Source: Hericium rajendrae
Lineage: Eukaryota > Basidiomycota > Agaricomycetes > Russulales > Hericiaceae
DNA length: 64,000 nt
Assembly: GCA_033439255.1 (NCBI GenBank)
Contig: CM065878.1
Location: 1,674,001-1,738,000 of the forward strand
Reading direction: 5' to 3'
Every line of letters begins with the position of its first letter. Position 1 is the first letter of the stretch. Both the position numbers and the translations under genes were made by a program. Below are positions 47,147-58,262 of this stretch, one piece after another. Below the pieces are notes generated by a model that was not told the origin of the DNA, ran no database searches, and worked only from the letters and a program-made list of their open reading frames with translations.

Positions 47147-47275
47147 TCTCCAACATACAGTCCAACATACAGTCCAACATACAGTCCAACATACAGTCCA
47201 ACGAACAGTCCAACGAACAGTCCAACGATACGGTCCAACGATACAGTCCAACGATACAGTCCAACGATAAGGACG
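47147..47275. repeat. 12-13-base tandem repeat, AGTCCAACATAC type
   Basis: Four units of AGTCCAACATAC, then two of AGTCCAACGAAC, then four of AGTCCAACGATAC type. In one frame it spells SPTY/SPTN repeats, but there is no gene context around it. Confidence 0.9.
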
Positions 47276-47407
47276 AAGAGAGAGATGAGATCTTGAGCAG
47301 TCGCCTGCTTTCTAGAGGACGAAGACTGTGTGGCTGCGGTCATGGGAGGGCGAGAAAACTACTGGAAATTGCGTTGCCGAGCACGATTACCGGTATTGCT
47401 GCGAGTT

Positions 47408-47810
47408 TCAGTGCGTGTCTTGGCGCAAACCTGCTTCGTGTTGCATTTGAAGCATCTGAAACTTTATCTTTTCCCTCTCCAAGGCCAGTTCAGTCCTGCG
47501 ATTCTCAGCTTCTTTCATCTGCAACTCCACGCGCATCTTCTCCAACTCATCCGCTCGTGCATTTTGTGCAGATGCCATGGAGGCTTCGGCGATGGCTGCA
47601 ACCCTATCCATCAAAATAGTCATTTCCTTTTCACTAAGGCTGTAAGGGAACGGTCATGCGGATCTTTCCAGGGCTTAGCTTGAAAGGATACTGTTCACCT
47701 TATCTCATCCTCCGTGCCTCGAGCCACCTCGTTGTTCAAGCGTGTGCGCTTGGAAGGCCTCTCTTTAGCAGCCGGGCGACGATCACGGGAAGCCATATTG
47801 AGGGAGCGAG
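47408..47810 (-). CDS. Possible small basic coiled-coil protein
   Basis: Minus strand. An upstream piece reads MASRDRRPAAKERPSKRTRL then NNEVARGTEDEI (about 47796-47700, basic and nuclear-signal-like). After a probable intron a coiled coil follows (MRVELQMKEAENRRTELAL, EREKIKFQMLQMQ), ending at 47408. The layout resembles the C-terminal coiled coils of Myb/SANT-like or NAM-associated proteins encoded by some plant and fungal transposons, but no DNA-binding domain is seen here. It may be a fragment. Confidence 0.35.
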
Positions 47811-48189
47811 AACTTCGTGGTTGTGCGGGGTTGGAAATGTTATTTCTCGAGCTTCACGACCCTTTGAAACACGTGCCGGCATGTCCCAGACCCGACGCTT
47901 TGGACGCGCGTACTGCACTTCCTCGATTGTCAAATCAGCAAAGAGACGAACTTCACCTCAAGGTCAAATTTGAATCTCGTTTCTTTTTCGCTTAGAGAGG
48001 CTTATCTGAACATGCTGCAGTCAAAATATCACATCGTTCTCCTCGCAGATCATCCTTCGCCCTGTCCGCGGATCATCCATTGCCATGTCCCGAGATCTGA
48101 TGCGGGAACCATTGTGCGGTTGCCTTCTGGGGAGATGAATCTGGATTGCTTTGGGAGGTGAAGAAGTTCATTTAGGTTTTCCGGACGAG

Positions 48190-48340
48190 CGCATGGCCTT
48201 CCATCCTCTGTCCTCTCCCTCACACCTTCAATCTTGTTATTTCTGCATTGCTTCCTCTTACTTATTATCCGCCATCCTGGGCCTCTCCTCCAGACTTTCA
48301 ATCTTGTTATTTCCGTATTGCCTCCTCTAGCTTGTCATCC
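48190..48340. repeat. Tandem duplication of about 72 bases
   Basis: Two adjacent copies share CTTTCAATCTTGTTATTTC and GCATTGC(TT/CT)CCTCT with the bracketed variation. It lies just upstream of the recombinase gene, in its probable promoter. Confidence 0.6.
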
Positions 48341-48491
48341 ATACGTTGAATAACAGATGGAGGAACATAATTCCACGTACGATAGAGATCCGATGGACGA
48401 GACGTTGGTAAGGATTTTATTTTACTCGATCCATGGAACTCTGCTTATTTCACTATAGTCCCGCGCCGCCTATTCCTCAACTCGTCGCATT

Positions 48492-51400
48492 TTGCAAACA
48501 TCTCGAGCCAATGCTACGGCCACTGGGATATCGACGCTCAGTGCAATGTCCCATCCAGGTCCCCCGGTAATAGAGCCCTACTTCGCGGGCTTTGCTACCA
48601 GGGGGGAAGGATACCAAGACGGACTGGGTTATCATGCCCATCGGCAGATTGACCGGAGCTTCGCTATGTATGCTCAGGGTGCCACGCCGAAAATTCCAAT
48701 CAGAGGCCCTCAAGGCCAGAAGATTGTCTTTGAATCCCTTCGCGTGCACCCATCCTCGTCTGGACCCTCTTCGTCTGGACCCTCTTCGTCTGGACCCTCT
48801 TTGTCTGGACCCTCCTCGTGTGGACCCTCATTCCCAGGACCAAATGTACCTGAGACATCAACTACTTACGGTCACTTCCCTGGGACTAATGAGAGTGTAT
48901 GTAACTATGTATTTCTATATCCACTCACACCCATTCCTAATATTAACGCTCTTGATTGCCAGAATTATATATACTCTCACACAGGGAGAAGTTATAATGG
49001 CCTTGCTGGTCCGCAAGGGTCCGGTGGCGAGTACACGGCTGGCGAGTACGTGGGTGGTGGGTACGTGCAAGGAGGGTACGCGCAAGGAGGGCATGGAGGC
49101 GGAGGGTACGCAGGTGGTGGGTATGTGCAAGGAGGATACGTTCAAGGAGGGCATGGAGGCGGTGGGTACGCGGGTGGTGGGTACGTGTGGGGAGGACATG
49201 GAGACGAAGGGTATGCGCAAGGAGGGCATGGAGGCGGAGGGTACGCGGGTGGTGGGTACGTGCGGGGAGGACGTGGAGACGAAGGGTACGCGCAAGGAGG
49301 GCATGGAGGTGGAGGATACGCGCTGGGAGGGTGTGGGTTTTCGGGCCCGGGCGGGAGTTCAGAAGGAGGGTACAATCAGACCGTCCATGAAGGAGACGGC
49401 TATCGCGCTGCGGAGGGGTATAATTCACGGCTTTCAGGCAACGATGATGCGCATCTGCTACAGGATCGTTCCCTGCCTCCGGAAGAGGGAGATATGCCCA
49501 TTCTCCCTTCCTGTCGAACGTTTGCCCCACATCCTCACCATGGTCTCGCCTCGTCCTCTCAGACGCATTCTCCAGAGGAGGAACTTCCACCCATGACTTC
49601 CGCGCAGGCGTGGAGAGAGAAGAATGCAGAGGAGACTTTTGCTCGTATGGCTGCAGAGAAGGGTCAAACTGTCGATGAAGTTGCGCAGTCGCTGATAGAG
49701 GAAGCTGAAAAGGAGCACGATGTCATGCACCCCGGGACGAAGAAACACCACGAAAAGGTACTGGGGGATTGGGCTGCCTTTGTCACACGAGCCGATCCCA
49801 ACATGAATCGGGGTGACCTTTGGAAACCGAGTACCGTAAAGAACATGGCCAGGCCTTTTTTAGAGTTCAGGGTGAGTCGATTCGTCAAATTATGCCCGAT
49901 TAAAGTCGCTTATGATGTACCTATTTATAGGTAAATGCATCAAAGGGCATAGGCGGCGGTCCCATCTCCTCCCTAACCCTCCGCCATTTATACTCTATAT
50001 TCATTAGTTGCATATGGTGGAATTGCAAGGCATCTCCTACTTCGGGTTTACAAGGGACATCCGTTCTTATAACAGAGGGCTTAGACCGACAGCTGCAGAT
50101 GCATATGCGTTATTGTGAGATTGATCAATATGTCATGCAGGGCACACTCTGATCGTTTATATTGCTAGTGTGCAAGAAGTATGAACTCAAGAGGCTCACT
50201 CCTAGGAAAGCCGACTTTGGTCCTCCTGAGTTTCACAGAATAGCCGTCCAAGCCATCGATGACACGACAGAGCCGGGCTTAGGCCGCCTGGTTAAATTGC
50301 AAGGCCTAACGGCTACCGCGATATCATGCTTTACTGGCGTCCGGCCGAGCCATATGGCTGCACCTTTTCCCCAATTTCGAGAAGAGGGAAAGGTATATTT
50401 TACTTTGCCTCGATTTGTTATCGCCAATGTTCATCTGCATGCAGTATATGAGGTTAAGACACGTCACGTTTTCGTGCCTAAGTGACGGGAGGACACAAGC
50501 CCTAGTAGCTTGTCCGTATAAAAAAGTGGGTCTCAGACGTTGTTATTGAAAAGCGAAGCTTATCCCTGGCTTGCGCAGGGCAACTATAATGATATGCATG
50601 GAACCATGCAATATTTTCCCCTCAATAGCATGAAATATACGCAACATATCGCAATCGATCCCACAATCTATTTACGAAGCTATATGTATCTAAGAGGAGC
50701 ATTCGGGGATCTAGTGAGCCGTCGAGGACCAGAGCCTTTTACAAACTAACGTTCTTCTTGCAGTCTCTTGAGGAGCTCTTCCTCGGCGATCGGAGTAAGA
50801 TACCCTTCAGTAAAGACAAGGGTGAGGAGCCTTTGTACGTGCTTACTACCCTTTCTACTACCCTTTCATATAATTTGTAATTCACGCTATTTCTTAGCTT
50901 TGTCTGTGTAACTCAAGGAGGGCGCGATCTCACGAAGAAACCAACGCTAGCCAAGGAGGTTTCCGATTCCATACGTACCCTCGCCGTCAAAGCTGGGCTC
51001 CCTCCTGCGAGTTCTGGCGCCTTTCGATTCGGCGCTTTGAATATGGTACGGTTCTCAAGGATCACTATGTCATAAACTAAGCAAACGGGGACTCCAAAAC
51101 AGTTTTCGATGGCCATCGGTACGGAGTACACGAAACAAATCGCAGGCCATGTTACGAAGGATCAAAATCTGAACATACATTATACTGCAGGATCGCAGAA
51201 CATTCCTTTAGTGGAAACCCGTCTCCAACAATTCAGTCTCACTGAATTTAGCCAGGTCCTTTTTGCGCGTCATATATTCGGTTTATCATTCCATTGATGC
51301 ATGTATCATAGCACCAGACGACGATGGACCCTCTCTTCCGCTGTGCGGTGACAGCATCTTTGCATCACACGCACCGCAAGGCGCAAGGCGGAGCAGAATC

Positions 51401-53437
51401 ACAGATGGGTGAGACGGGTCGAGAAGAGACTGTACAAGGTCGACGGCGTCTGTTGAAGGAAGATAAGATTACAGAAATTTCCAAGGTCAGCCGTTGTTTC
51501 TTATCCTGCATATCTCAGCTCATTTTCTTTCTGCAGGGAAGTGCTGAATTGTGCACTCTGAAAGAGGAAATAGATCGTATCTGGAATCAAGAAGTGAAGA
51601 AGAAGATTACTCTCAAAGCCGGAAAGGGCACGCATGGAATGCCCACGGTGGCCAACTTCCACAAGCTTTTGAACACGCCCCTGAAATGGCGGGTCACGAA
51701 CAGGGCCGAAATGGAAGAGGTGATGCGTTTCCCAGATTTCATTCGCGTTGCTCATCCATCCTAGGTCCGTAAAAACTTTGAGGTGCTTATATCCCGGAAG
51801 AAAACGCTTGAGAAAACGCTCAAGGATGACGCCAAGAAGGATCTCAACAAGTCGATCCAAGCCATCGCCACGTCTGATAACAATGAATACGACACGATCA
51901 CGGCGCGGAAGGCCGCATTGAAAAAGGGCGAGTCAGAGCAGAAAAGCATGTTGACAAAAAGCATTGCATTAGGTTTGGACGACGATAATATCCCGCTCAA
52001 TGTTTCTTTGCTTACGGTGATTGTAGGTGCACGTTTGACGAAGACCACGTCGCAGAAAACTACCCCCACTGCCGGGCCATCAAATGTTACCCATGCTGTA
52101 CCCTTTACCGCCGATGACAGCCTGACCGATGAGACGTCAGATATGGGATTCGTTTCTAACAATGACATACCCCATTTCCACCCCTTTCATCCAGGAGCAA
52201 ACCGGCCTTCTGAGACTGCACTAGTCGAATCTGGCACCTCTTCCAATGCGGCACCCGTCGTCCCTGGGCCTTTGGAGACGTATGAGGTCACTGAAGATGA
52301 TTTGCTAGATGTTCAGAAGGACGTACCTAAGGCTTTACAGAAGCTTTTGGGCTGGGAGGACGGTCTTGATATTGAAGATGGAGATGAAGGATCAGACACG
52401 CCGAAGGATACAACTGACGATGTACCCTTCGCACGTCCCTCTTCCCCCTCCCCCAGTAATGGAGATGAAGCGTGGCCAGACCAGGATAAGGATCTGTTGG
52501 AGCTACCCATCAAGATGCTCTCATTCTACTTCGCGCGTGCGTTGATAGAACCGGTCATAAAACACCGTGAGGCGGAGGCCAAAAGGAATGCACAGCTTGA
52601 TTCCAAGGTAAGAGTCAATACATCTTAGCTTCAAATCTAGCTCACAATTTGAAATATAAGGGATACAGATGCCTCCACTGTGATGTTCACTTAGCGAATG
52701 TGCATTCTTGGGAGAAGCACATCAAGTAAGATGTGATTGCTTTTAACCGCCAGTTGCTTATCCTATTCCCCAGGCTAGAACACTCGAATTGGAAGAAATT
52801 TCTCAAGTCGCTCAAAAACCCAGACGCACAGACGAAAAGAAAGGAATCATTCAAATGTCCTGTTTGCGGATGGTGGGCGCCGTCCAACATACTGTTCCTT
52901 TTGCTAACTGTGTTCTTGTAGGACTGCCAGAGGGGAGCATGATGTGGCATGCCATTCAGTTTCCTCAGACTGCCCTTCTACGCTTGTACACCGAGCGTAT
53001 TTGATGGAATATGCTGATATCCATAAAACGATTGCAGGATACCGTTCTGAAACCAAAGGAGCGAAGGCCATAGACGACTATGTTTCCAAATTCATGACAA
53101 ACGCACCAAGACATGCGCCAGGGAAGGCCCGTTCATACGCAGAGGCAGCCAGCCCGGCTCCCAAGGATAATACATCCTCACCTCTGGAACCTGGAGGACG
53201 GTCGGGCATAGGGGCCGGGGTCTTGGGACGCGTGCTGAACATGGGAGCAGAGCGGGTAGCAGAAGAAGCGAGAAAGGTTAGTACAGTGATGTCGAGGATG
53301 GCCACGCTTTGACCCTTGTTTCCACACAGCTCAACATTGATGTGCCCAAAGAATGGCCAAACGTTTTTCGTCATTTCGAAACTCTCGCAACCGAAACTCT
53401 CGCCACTCAATTATTGGATGGGGAAAGCAGTTTGTAA
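48492..53437 (+). CDS. Tyrosine recombinase, Crypton/DUF3435-like, with C-terminal zinc fingers
   Basis: Tyrosine recombinases cut and join DNA through a Tyr nucleophile and drive Cryptons and, in ascomycetes, Starships. The N-terminus is Gly/Pro-rich and repetitive. A core-binding helix region follows (EKVLGDWAAFVTRADPN, STVKNMARPFLEFR). After several introns the catalytic block appears: CFTGVRPSHMAA (first Arg), SGAFRFGALN (second Arg; the usual His is Gly), KQIAGHVTKD (His) and NIHY (Tyr). A Lys/Glu-rich coiled region and two C2H2-like fingers close the protein (RCLHCDVHLANVHSWEKH; KCPVCGWTARGEHDVACH). Exons stay in phase through the end at 53437, so the gene looks whole. The start may also be 48546. 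The architecture of recombinase plus C-terminal fingers matches DUF3435 proteins. Element ends were not found. Confidence 0.7.
48750..48832 (+). repeat. 15-base coding minisatellite (Ser-Ser-Gly-Pro)
   Basis: Five to six units of TCGTCTGGACCCTCT type inside the recombinase N-terminus, all multiples of three so the frame is kept. Confidence 0.85.
49038..49335 (+). repeat. Glycine-rich coding minisatellite
   Basis: Repeats of GGGTACG(C/T)G-CAAGGAGGGCATGGAGG type encode GGYVQGGYAQGGHGG-like units. A higher-order unit of about 100 bases (from GGHGGGGYAGGGYV to GGHG) recurs at least twice. Frame is preserved throughout. Confidence 0.85.
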
Positions 53438-53599
53438 CGTGAAGATGAAGTCGCAGGCAACGCCACTATGATGCGTTATGTTTGTCTCATCCCCAATCTC
53501 GCGCATCGTGAAGATTGTGCATTTATTCTCTTCACCGACCCCAATCATGGACAATTGTACTGTAAAGATAATGAAGAATTGAACTTGCCCGCGTACTCC

Positions 53600-53705
53600 T
53601 CGCTCGCTCAGTTCCCGGCTCACCCGGCTCCCGGCTCACTCAGTGCCTGGCTCACTCAGTGCCCGGCTCACTCGGTCCCCGGCTCACCCAGCGCTTAGCT
53701 CATTC
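53600..53705. repeat. GAGCCGG-core tandem array
   Basis: On the minus strand the units read GCACTGAGTGAGCCGG and variants, nearly identical to the 16-base unit GCGCTGAGTGAGCCGC at 27178. About six units. It lies about 160 bases after the recombinase stop. Confidence 0.75.
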
Positions 53706-53999
53706 GACGTGCGAAGCACGGGACATGGGTGAAGCCCGCGTGCAATATTTCCCAGAAACTCGTTAGAACGGCTATCCTGGGACTCAATGCCACCTAACTT
53801 TCACCATTTTGCTTCTACCTCGACGCCGATTGAATGAAGGGCCCTTCTCATATATCGATGAAGCCAGAGAGAAGCACCTGCGGTATGGGTCAGGTCATGG
53901 CTATAACCACAGATCAATGGGTAACCGGTAGGTAGACCCATATTTTATTTCGACACAAAAAAAAGAAAGTGCTACCGACTACCATAGTACGTATCTGAA

Positions 54000-54985
54000 T
54001 CTGAGTCTACATTAATGACAGAAGTCTGAAGCATATCAACGACCTTCTCCTTCCCTTTCCCTTTATCTGCGCGCCTGACCTTCGATACTATTATAGCGGC
54101 CACCCGAGAATGCTCTCTCCGCATCGACCGAAGATGCAGGTGCAGAAAAGAAGTCGAGAGCCATTTGCGCGACTCGAGGACGTGCTCTCCATTCTCGCTC
54201 GCAGCACTTCAGGTAGCCGCCCGCAGCCGCAATCTCAGCTTGAGACACAAGACCCGTGCTCAGGTATGCATCCATCCAGTCCGGATCGAGCGAGCTGGAT
54301 GAGTCAAGTTCGACATGTGGTTAAGCCCACCTGGAACGTTTGCGAGGCTGAGAAACATGGGGTAAGAAATGTATAAGGACCATTCAGTAGTCAAGAATAA
54401 ACCCGAGCAATCTCATATCCTTGGCCGCCGAGGCAGCCTGAGAAGCTGCTGAACGACCCGCATATGACTCGCTCCATCGCTGGTGAAGCAGCCGCTTCAC
54501 TTCTTCGCGGTCTTCAGGTCGCCAGTCTAAGTTCTTGTCGAACCATACAGCTTTCTTATCCGGGCACGTTGCTAGTATGCACATAGTAAGATATGCATAC
54601 AAACTGTTGGATTAAACTGAACTTACCCATGGCGATGCGATACAATTCGTTATCATCTGTAAGAGCATAATATTTTCCCACCATGAAGAGAGCCGCACGA
54701 GCAGCGATCCTGATTACATTTGGGAGGGTGCGACCCTTGTAAACTTCGTCCAGCTCATGCTCAAAGTCCTCCAACATCGGGACAACCTCGTGGAATAGTG
54801 GAACCTCCGCTCGTGAAAAAAATCGGTGACGTTCTCAGATATCTACGAGGATGGCTTCAGTCAATATTGAGTGTCGCATTATGTCACTAGAGAGTTTACC
54901 TCTAGTACATCTTCCAGCTGCTTGGCTAACCCCCACTGTCATTCGGTAAGAGCATACGCCTCAAGACCATTACGCCTATCCGCCG
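54000..54985 (-). mobile_element. hAT-family transposase remnant (C-terminal half)
   Basis: Minus-strand pieces match the order of hAT transposases: WGLAKQLEDVLE, FFSRAEVPLFHEVVPMLEDF, NVIRIAARAALFMVGKYYA, then after an intron CPDKKAVWFDKNLDWRPED, and the dimerisation region EWRARPRVAQMALDFFSAP with SSVDAERAFSGGR. An in-frame TGA precedes the WGLAKQL stretch, the pieces lie in more than one frame, and the catalytic N-terminal part and both terminal repeats were not found. A dead copy. Confidence 0.8.
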
Positions 54986-56817
54986 TCAGTTGTCGAATAC
55001 TTATGTGTCTGTGGATCGTAGCAGGCAAATGAAGGCGAAGTCGAGACGGAGAGGAGAGCCATCACAACTGTGGACACGCTCGAGGACTATGTCGCAGTGG
55101 TCATATGCCTTTGAGGACCACTTCTTACGTGCTTCAGCTGCGGTCGAAAGGTAATCATGTTAGTGGGGATATAATTCATTCTATCAAAATTTCTGACCAA
55201 TAATCTTGTCGTCGGTTCAATCCCAAACCTCGAGATCTGTCAAGTCACCGCACTTACGACGCGGCTTGCTAGGAGATAAAAGACGGCAGAACTTTTCTTC
55301 TGCTTGGCAGTCAACTTCTTCAAACGGGTGTTTTTCGCAGGTGAGTCCATGACACTGAAAGGTGTGGAGGGTTAGCTTGAAGCCGTGCGAGACCGCGTGT
55401 TTGCACCAAATGTTGGGCAGCGAATGAAAAAGTGAGAAAGATCGCCTACAGATGCCAAATCGCTCAAGCATTCATCTTCCATCAATGGACGAGGGTTCCG
55501 CCCAGATGTAAATAAATTATGCGTGCGTCCATATCCAGAGCGTGGCTGCGCTCCAAGCATGACAAGGCGGTGGATGATGTTGCGGGTCGTCGTGATGTTT
55601 GTAACCACTGTCAAAATCGAAAATGAGATTTTTGGCTCATGCAACAAACTCATCACCAAGAAAAAATACCAATGGGGATGGAGCATCGTCCGTGCTTTAT
55701 AACTTCCAACGAGCTACTCTTGCGCCCGATCTGCACCCAATTTGCTGGTGCAAATCGACCTGCAATTCTCACTGCGAGCAGGACCCCACAAATTGGTTAT
55801 TTATCTGATATGCACTTAGTATCGGGGGGACAACGGAGATGGGGAGATCGATCTCAGGGGAGATAATGATATTGAGCGTAGAAAGCGCCCTGCAGCTAGA
55901 CCTTATTACCGGGAAAAGAGAGGGGAAAGAGCTTTGCATGGAATGAAGGTTCGCGGGGTGATTATCAATGTCTACGAGCTCTGAAAATGCAGGCATTAGA
56001 ACGTCGAAGAATGCAATACTGCTGGAGGAATTGGAGAGCTCACATTGGAATATAGGTTCCTGCCGCCCGTGCAACGAGTCCGAGGGGCAATGGAAGTCGT
56101 CCTCGACAAGCGAAGACCATGTCGGTCAGATCACCGGTGGAAGAATGGCAACTTGTTGAGAGATCTGAGATGCAAGGGGATGAGGGTCAAGCGAGCAGCG
56201 ACCAGGAGTCGGCTCGGTGGGTAACCCGCGGTTACCGGGATCAAGCCGAGTCGTGATCCGTACTGATCAGTGAGGGCTGAGGGTTGAAAACCAGATGGCG
56301 CGGGCCGGCCCGGGACGCGAGATGCAATGTCATTTGTGATCACGCCATGGGCCTCCCAAAAAGGAAGGCCTGCTTCCACCAGTCCCAAGATTCACTAGTA
56401 AGTGCCTCGAGCAGCGACTAGTACTGCCTTATTAGATAGACATCCCTGAATCTGGGGACATTGACTGTGTTCGCTGTGAACTGCCTGATGAAATGGAAGC
56501 CCAGTGGTCCCGCTGCCTCCGGATCATATGGGTGGCTTGGTCACCAGCACTCCGAACAGACGATCTGTCCCATATGGCTATACTGGGGTTTGTGTGAGCT
56601 CAGATGTCGCGGCGATGTAAAATGACAGAAGGACGACCGCGTCCGCATCAAATGCATGGGGACCACGAGGGTTTCCGCGTCCACATTGCTGTCCTTGACC
56701 TCGGCGCGACATCGTTCTTGATATGGAAGCTGCGTCTCCACGCACATGCTATTTGTATATCACGACTTCGATATCAACGCGACATCGTTATCGATGCGGC
56801 GCGGACACGATGTCCCG
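54986..56817. other. Unassigned sequence after the hAT remnant
   Basis: Minus-strand frames at 55217-55686 contain His/Cys-bearing pieces (DLSHFFIRCPTFG; CHGLTCEKHPFEE) that I cannot place in a family. Plus-strand frames here are short and unconvincing. The stretch may hold the 5' part of the hAT remnant and other decayed DNA. Confidence 0.35.
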
Positions 56818-56932
56818 TTACATGATCTGGGTGTGCGTAACGTAGTCCTGTGCCTGTCTACGTAGTACGCGCCACCGCTTTGTTCCGCCATGGGACTGCT
56901 GCGGAATACACTTCCTTCCTTCCTTCCTTCCC
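56818..56932 (+). mobile_element. 5'-truncated LINE 3' end with TTCC tail
   Basis: Shares GTTACATGAT, GTGCGTAACGTAGTCCTGT, CCTGTCTACGTA and CGCGCCACCGCT with the 3' end of the LINE at 61684-61797, and both end in (CTTC)n. Only the last 115 bases are present, as expected for a short target-primed insertion. Confidence 0.75.
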
Positions 56933-57941
56933 ATCGATGTATGAGAGTGACTTGTGAGATCTTTGGCAATTGCAACCTTCGCCTCCGACTTGCACCGTCA
57001 TCACAGCCACTTCACAAATGACCATTTTTCAACCTCTATGTGTCACCTCTATTTGTCGGCCACGAGATGATGGCGCCCAGAAGAGGGTGTACTATGTCTG
57101 CACCTCCGGGGCACCAAGCCTTAGATCTGTGATTGGTAGCACTCTACGACTTCCAGCGCAGAGCTGGGTGAGTCCGTATTATTATCTCTTCATTCTTCTC
57201 TGAAATCAAACAGCAAACAAAAATGACAGGCATCGTGGCGCTCAACTGACGCTCTTCTGCACCGCGCCTCCCGCCGCCGCTCCTCTGCATGCACATTCAC
57301 ATGCGATCGCTGCACCACCCATGTGCGCGCACGTTTTTCCCGTGCTGCACTGTGCACAAGCTCAATTTGCCATATCCATGCTCCCTCAGCATGGCACCGC
57401 GATCCTCATCACAGCTCTTTTCCGATTTATGCAAGCTCAGTCTATCCGAGCGTGCGCCGTCCAAGCTTCAAGACTGTGAATCTGCGAGGCCCACCGCCCC
57501 CAGTTCCATGTTAATGATTCTACTCTATATCTGCTCTGTATTATAATCTGCTTGTAAGCCATATAATCATATGTTCATCTCAACCATACTCAGTTGACGA
57601 AAGCTTGATATGGGCCGCAGATAATCTTCTGTATTTTGAATATTTAGCGGCTGTATTCAATTCCCCAAAGATGACTAACGACGTCTACGGGTGCGGCATC
57701 CACGTCGGGACCCAAACGTTGAAAACGCACGGGGGGCAGTCAGCAGGGTACGCACAGGTACGCACCCGCGGGTCCGGGTGGCCTCGACCTGCGCCAGCCT
57801 GTGCCTAGTAAGGGAGTTCATCACTTGCGGTTTGATCGCTGCTCGGCCGATTTCCGCAGGTTGTCCCGCCACAACATCGGCGACCCCGCGCTCATCGTCT
57901 ATCGACGTCGGGTGCCCGCCTTGACAACGAAACATTAGGGG
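56933..57941. other. Unassigned, no gene supported
   Basis: Short frames only. Some look secreted-like by chance. Nothing could be linked by splicing. Confidence 0.4.
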
Positions 57942-58262
57942 TGTTCACAGTGCCCGTTTAAAGTGCATTTAAACACTGGGCAAATGGCTGGGCAAACTTG
58001 CAAGCATAGCCTGCCGTTAACCCAAAATGGCCAAATCGTTTGAGTTTGAGCTCGGCATTCTCCCGGCGGAGTCTGAAACGTGGCGCACGCTCCAAAGTCA
58101 TCGTCATCTATGAGAAAAGCCTCGATCCTGTGTAAAAGTATCAGCAGCTTGTACACCGTCGGTTTGCGAGGGAATGGGAGGCGAGGAGGATCGAGTCGAG
58201 GGCAAAGAGCAAAGGATGATGATAACGGTTCCGGTGTATAGTTTGTGAAGGTTTAAACAGCA
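57942..58262. mobile_element. GTTTAAA-type MITE, copy 1 (diverged or truncated right end)
   Basis: From GTTCACAGTGCCCGTTTAAA to about 58231 it follows the copy at 61850-62130, including GAGTTTGAGCTCGGCATTCT, CCCGGCGGAGTCTGAAA and GGAGGCGAG. Beyond that the copies differ, with only a GGTTTAAACAG near 58253 recalling the right end. It carries no coding gene. Confidence 0.7.

Noticed and set aside
46961-47296. Protein with SPTYSPT heptads resembling the RNA polymerase II tail
   Set aside because: It arises from a 12-13-base tandem repeat; the unit length changes and no surrounding gene exists.
48943-49590. Minus-strand His/Leu/Pro-rich frames over the recombinase N-terminus
   Set aside because: They are shadows of the glycine-rich minisatellite on the coding strand.
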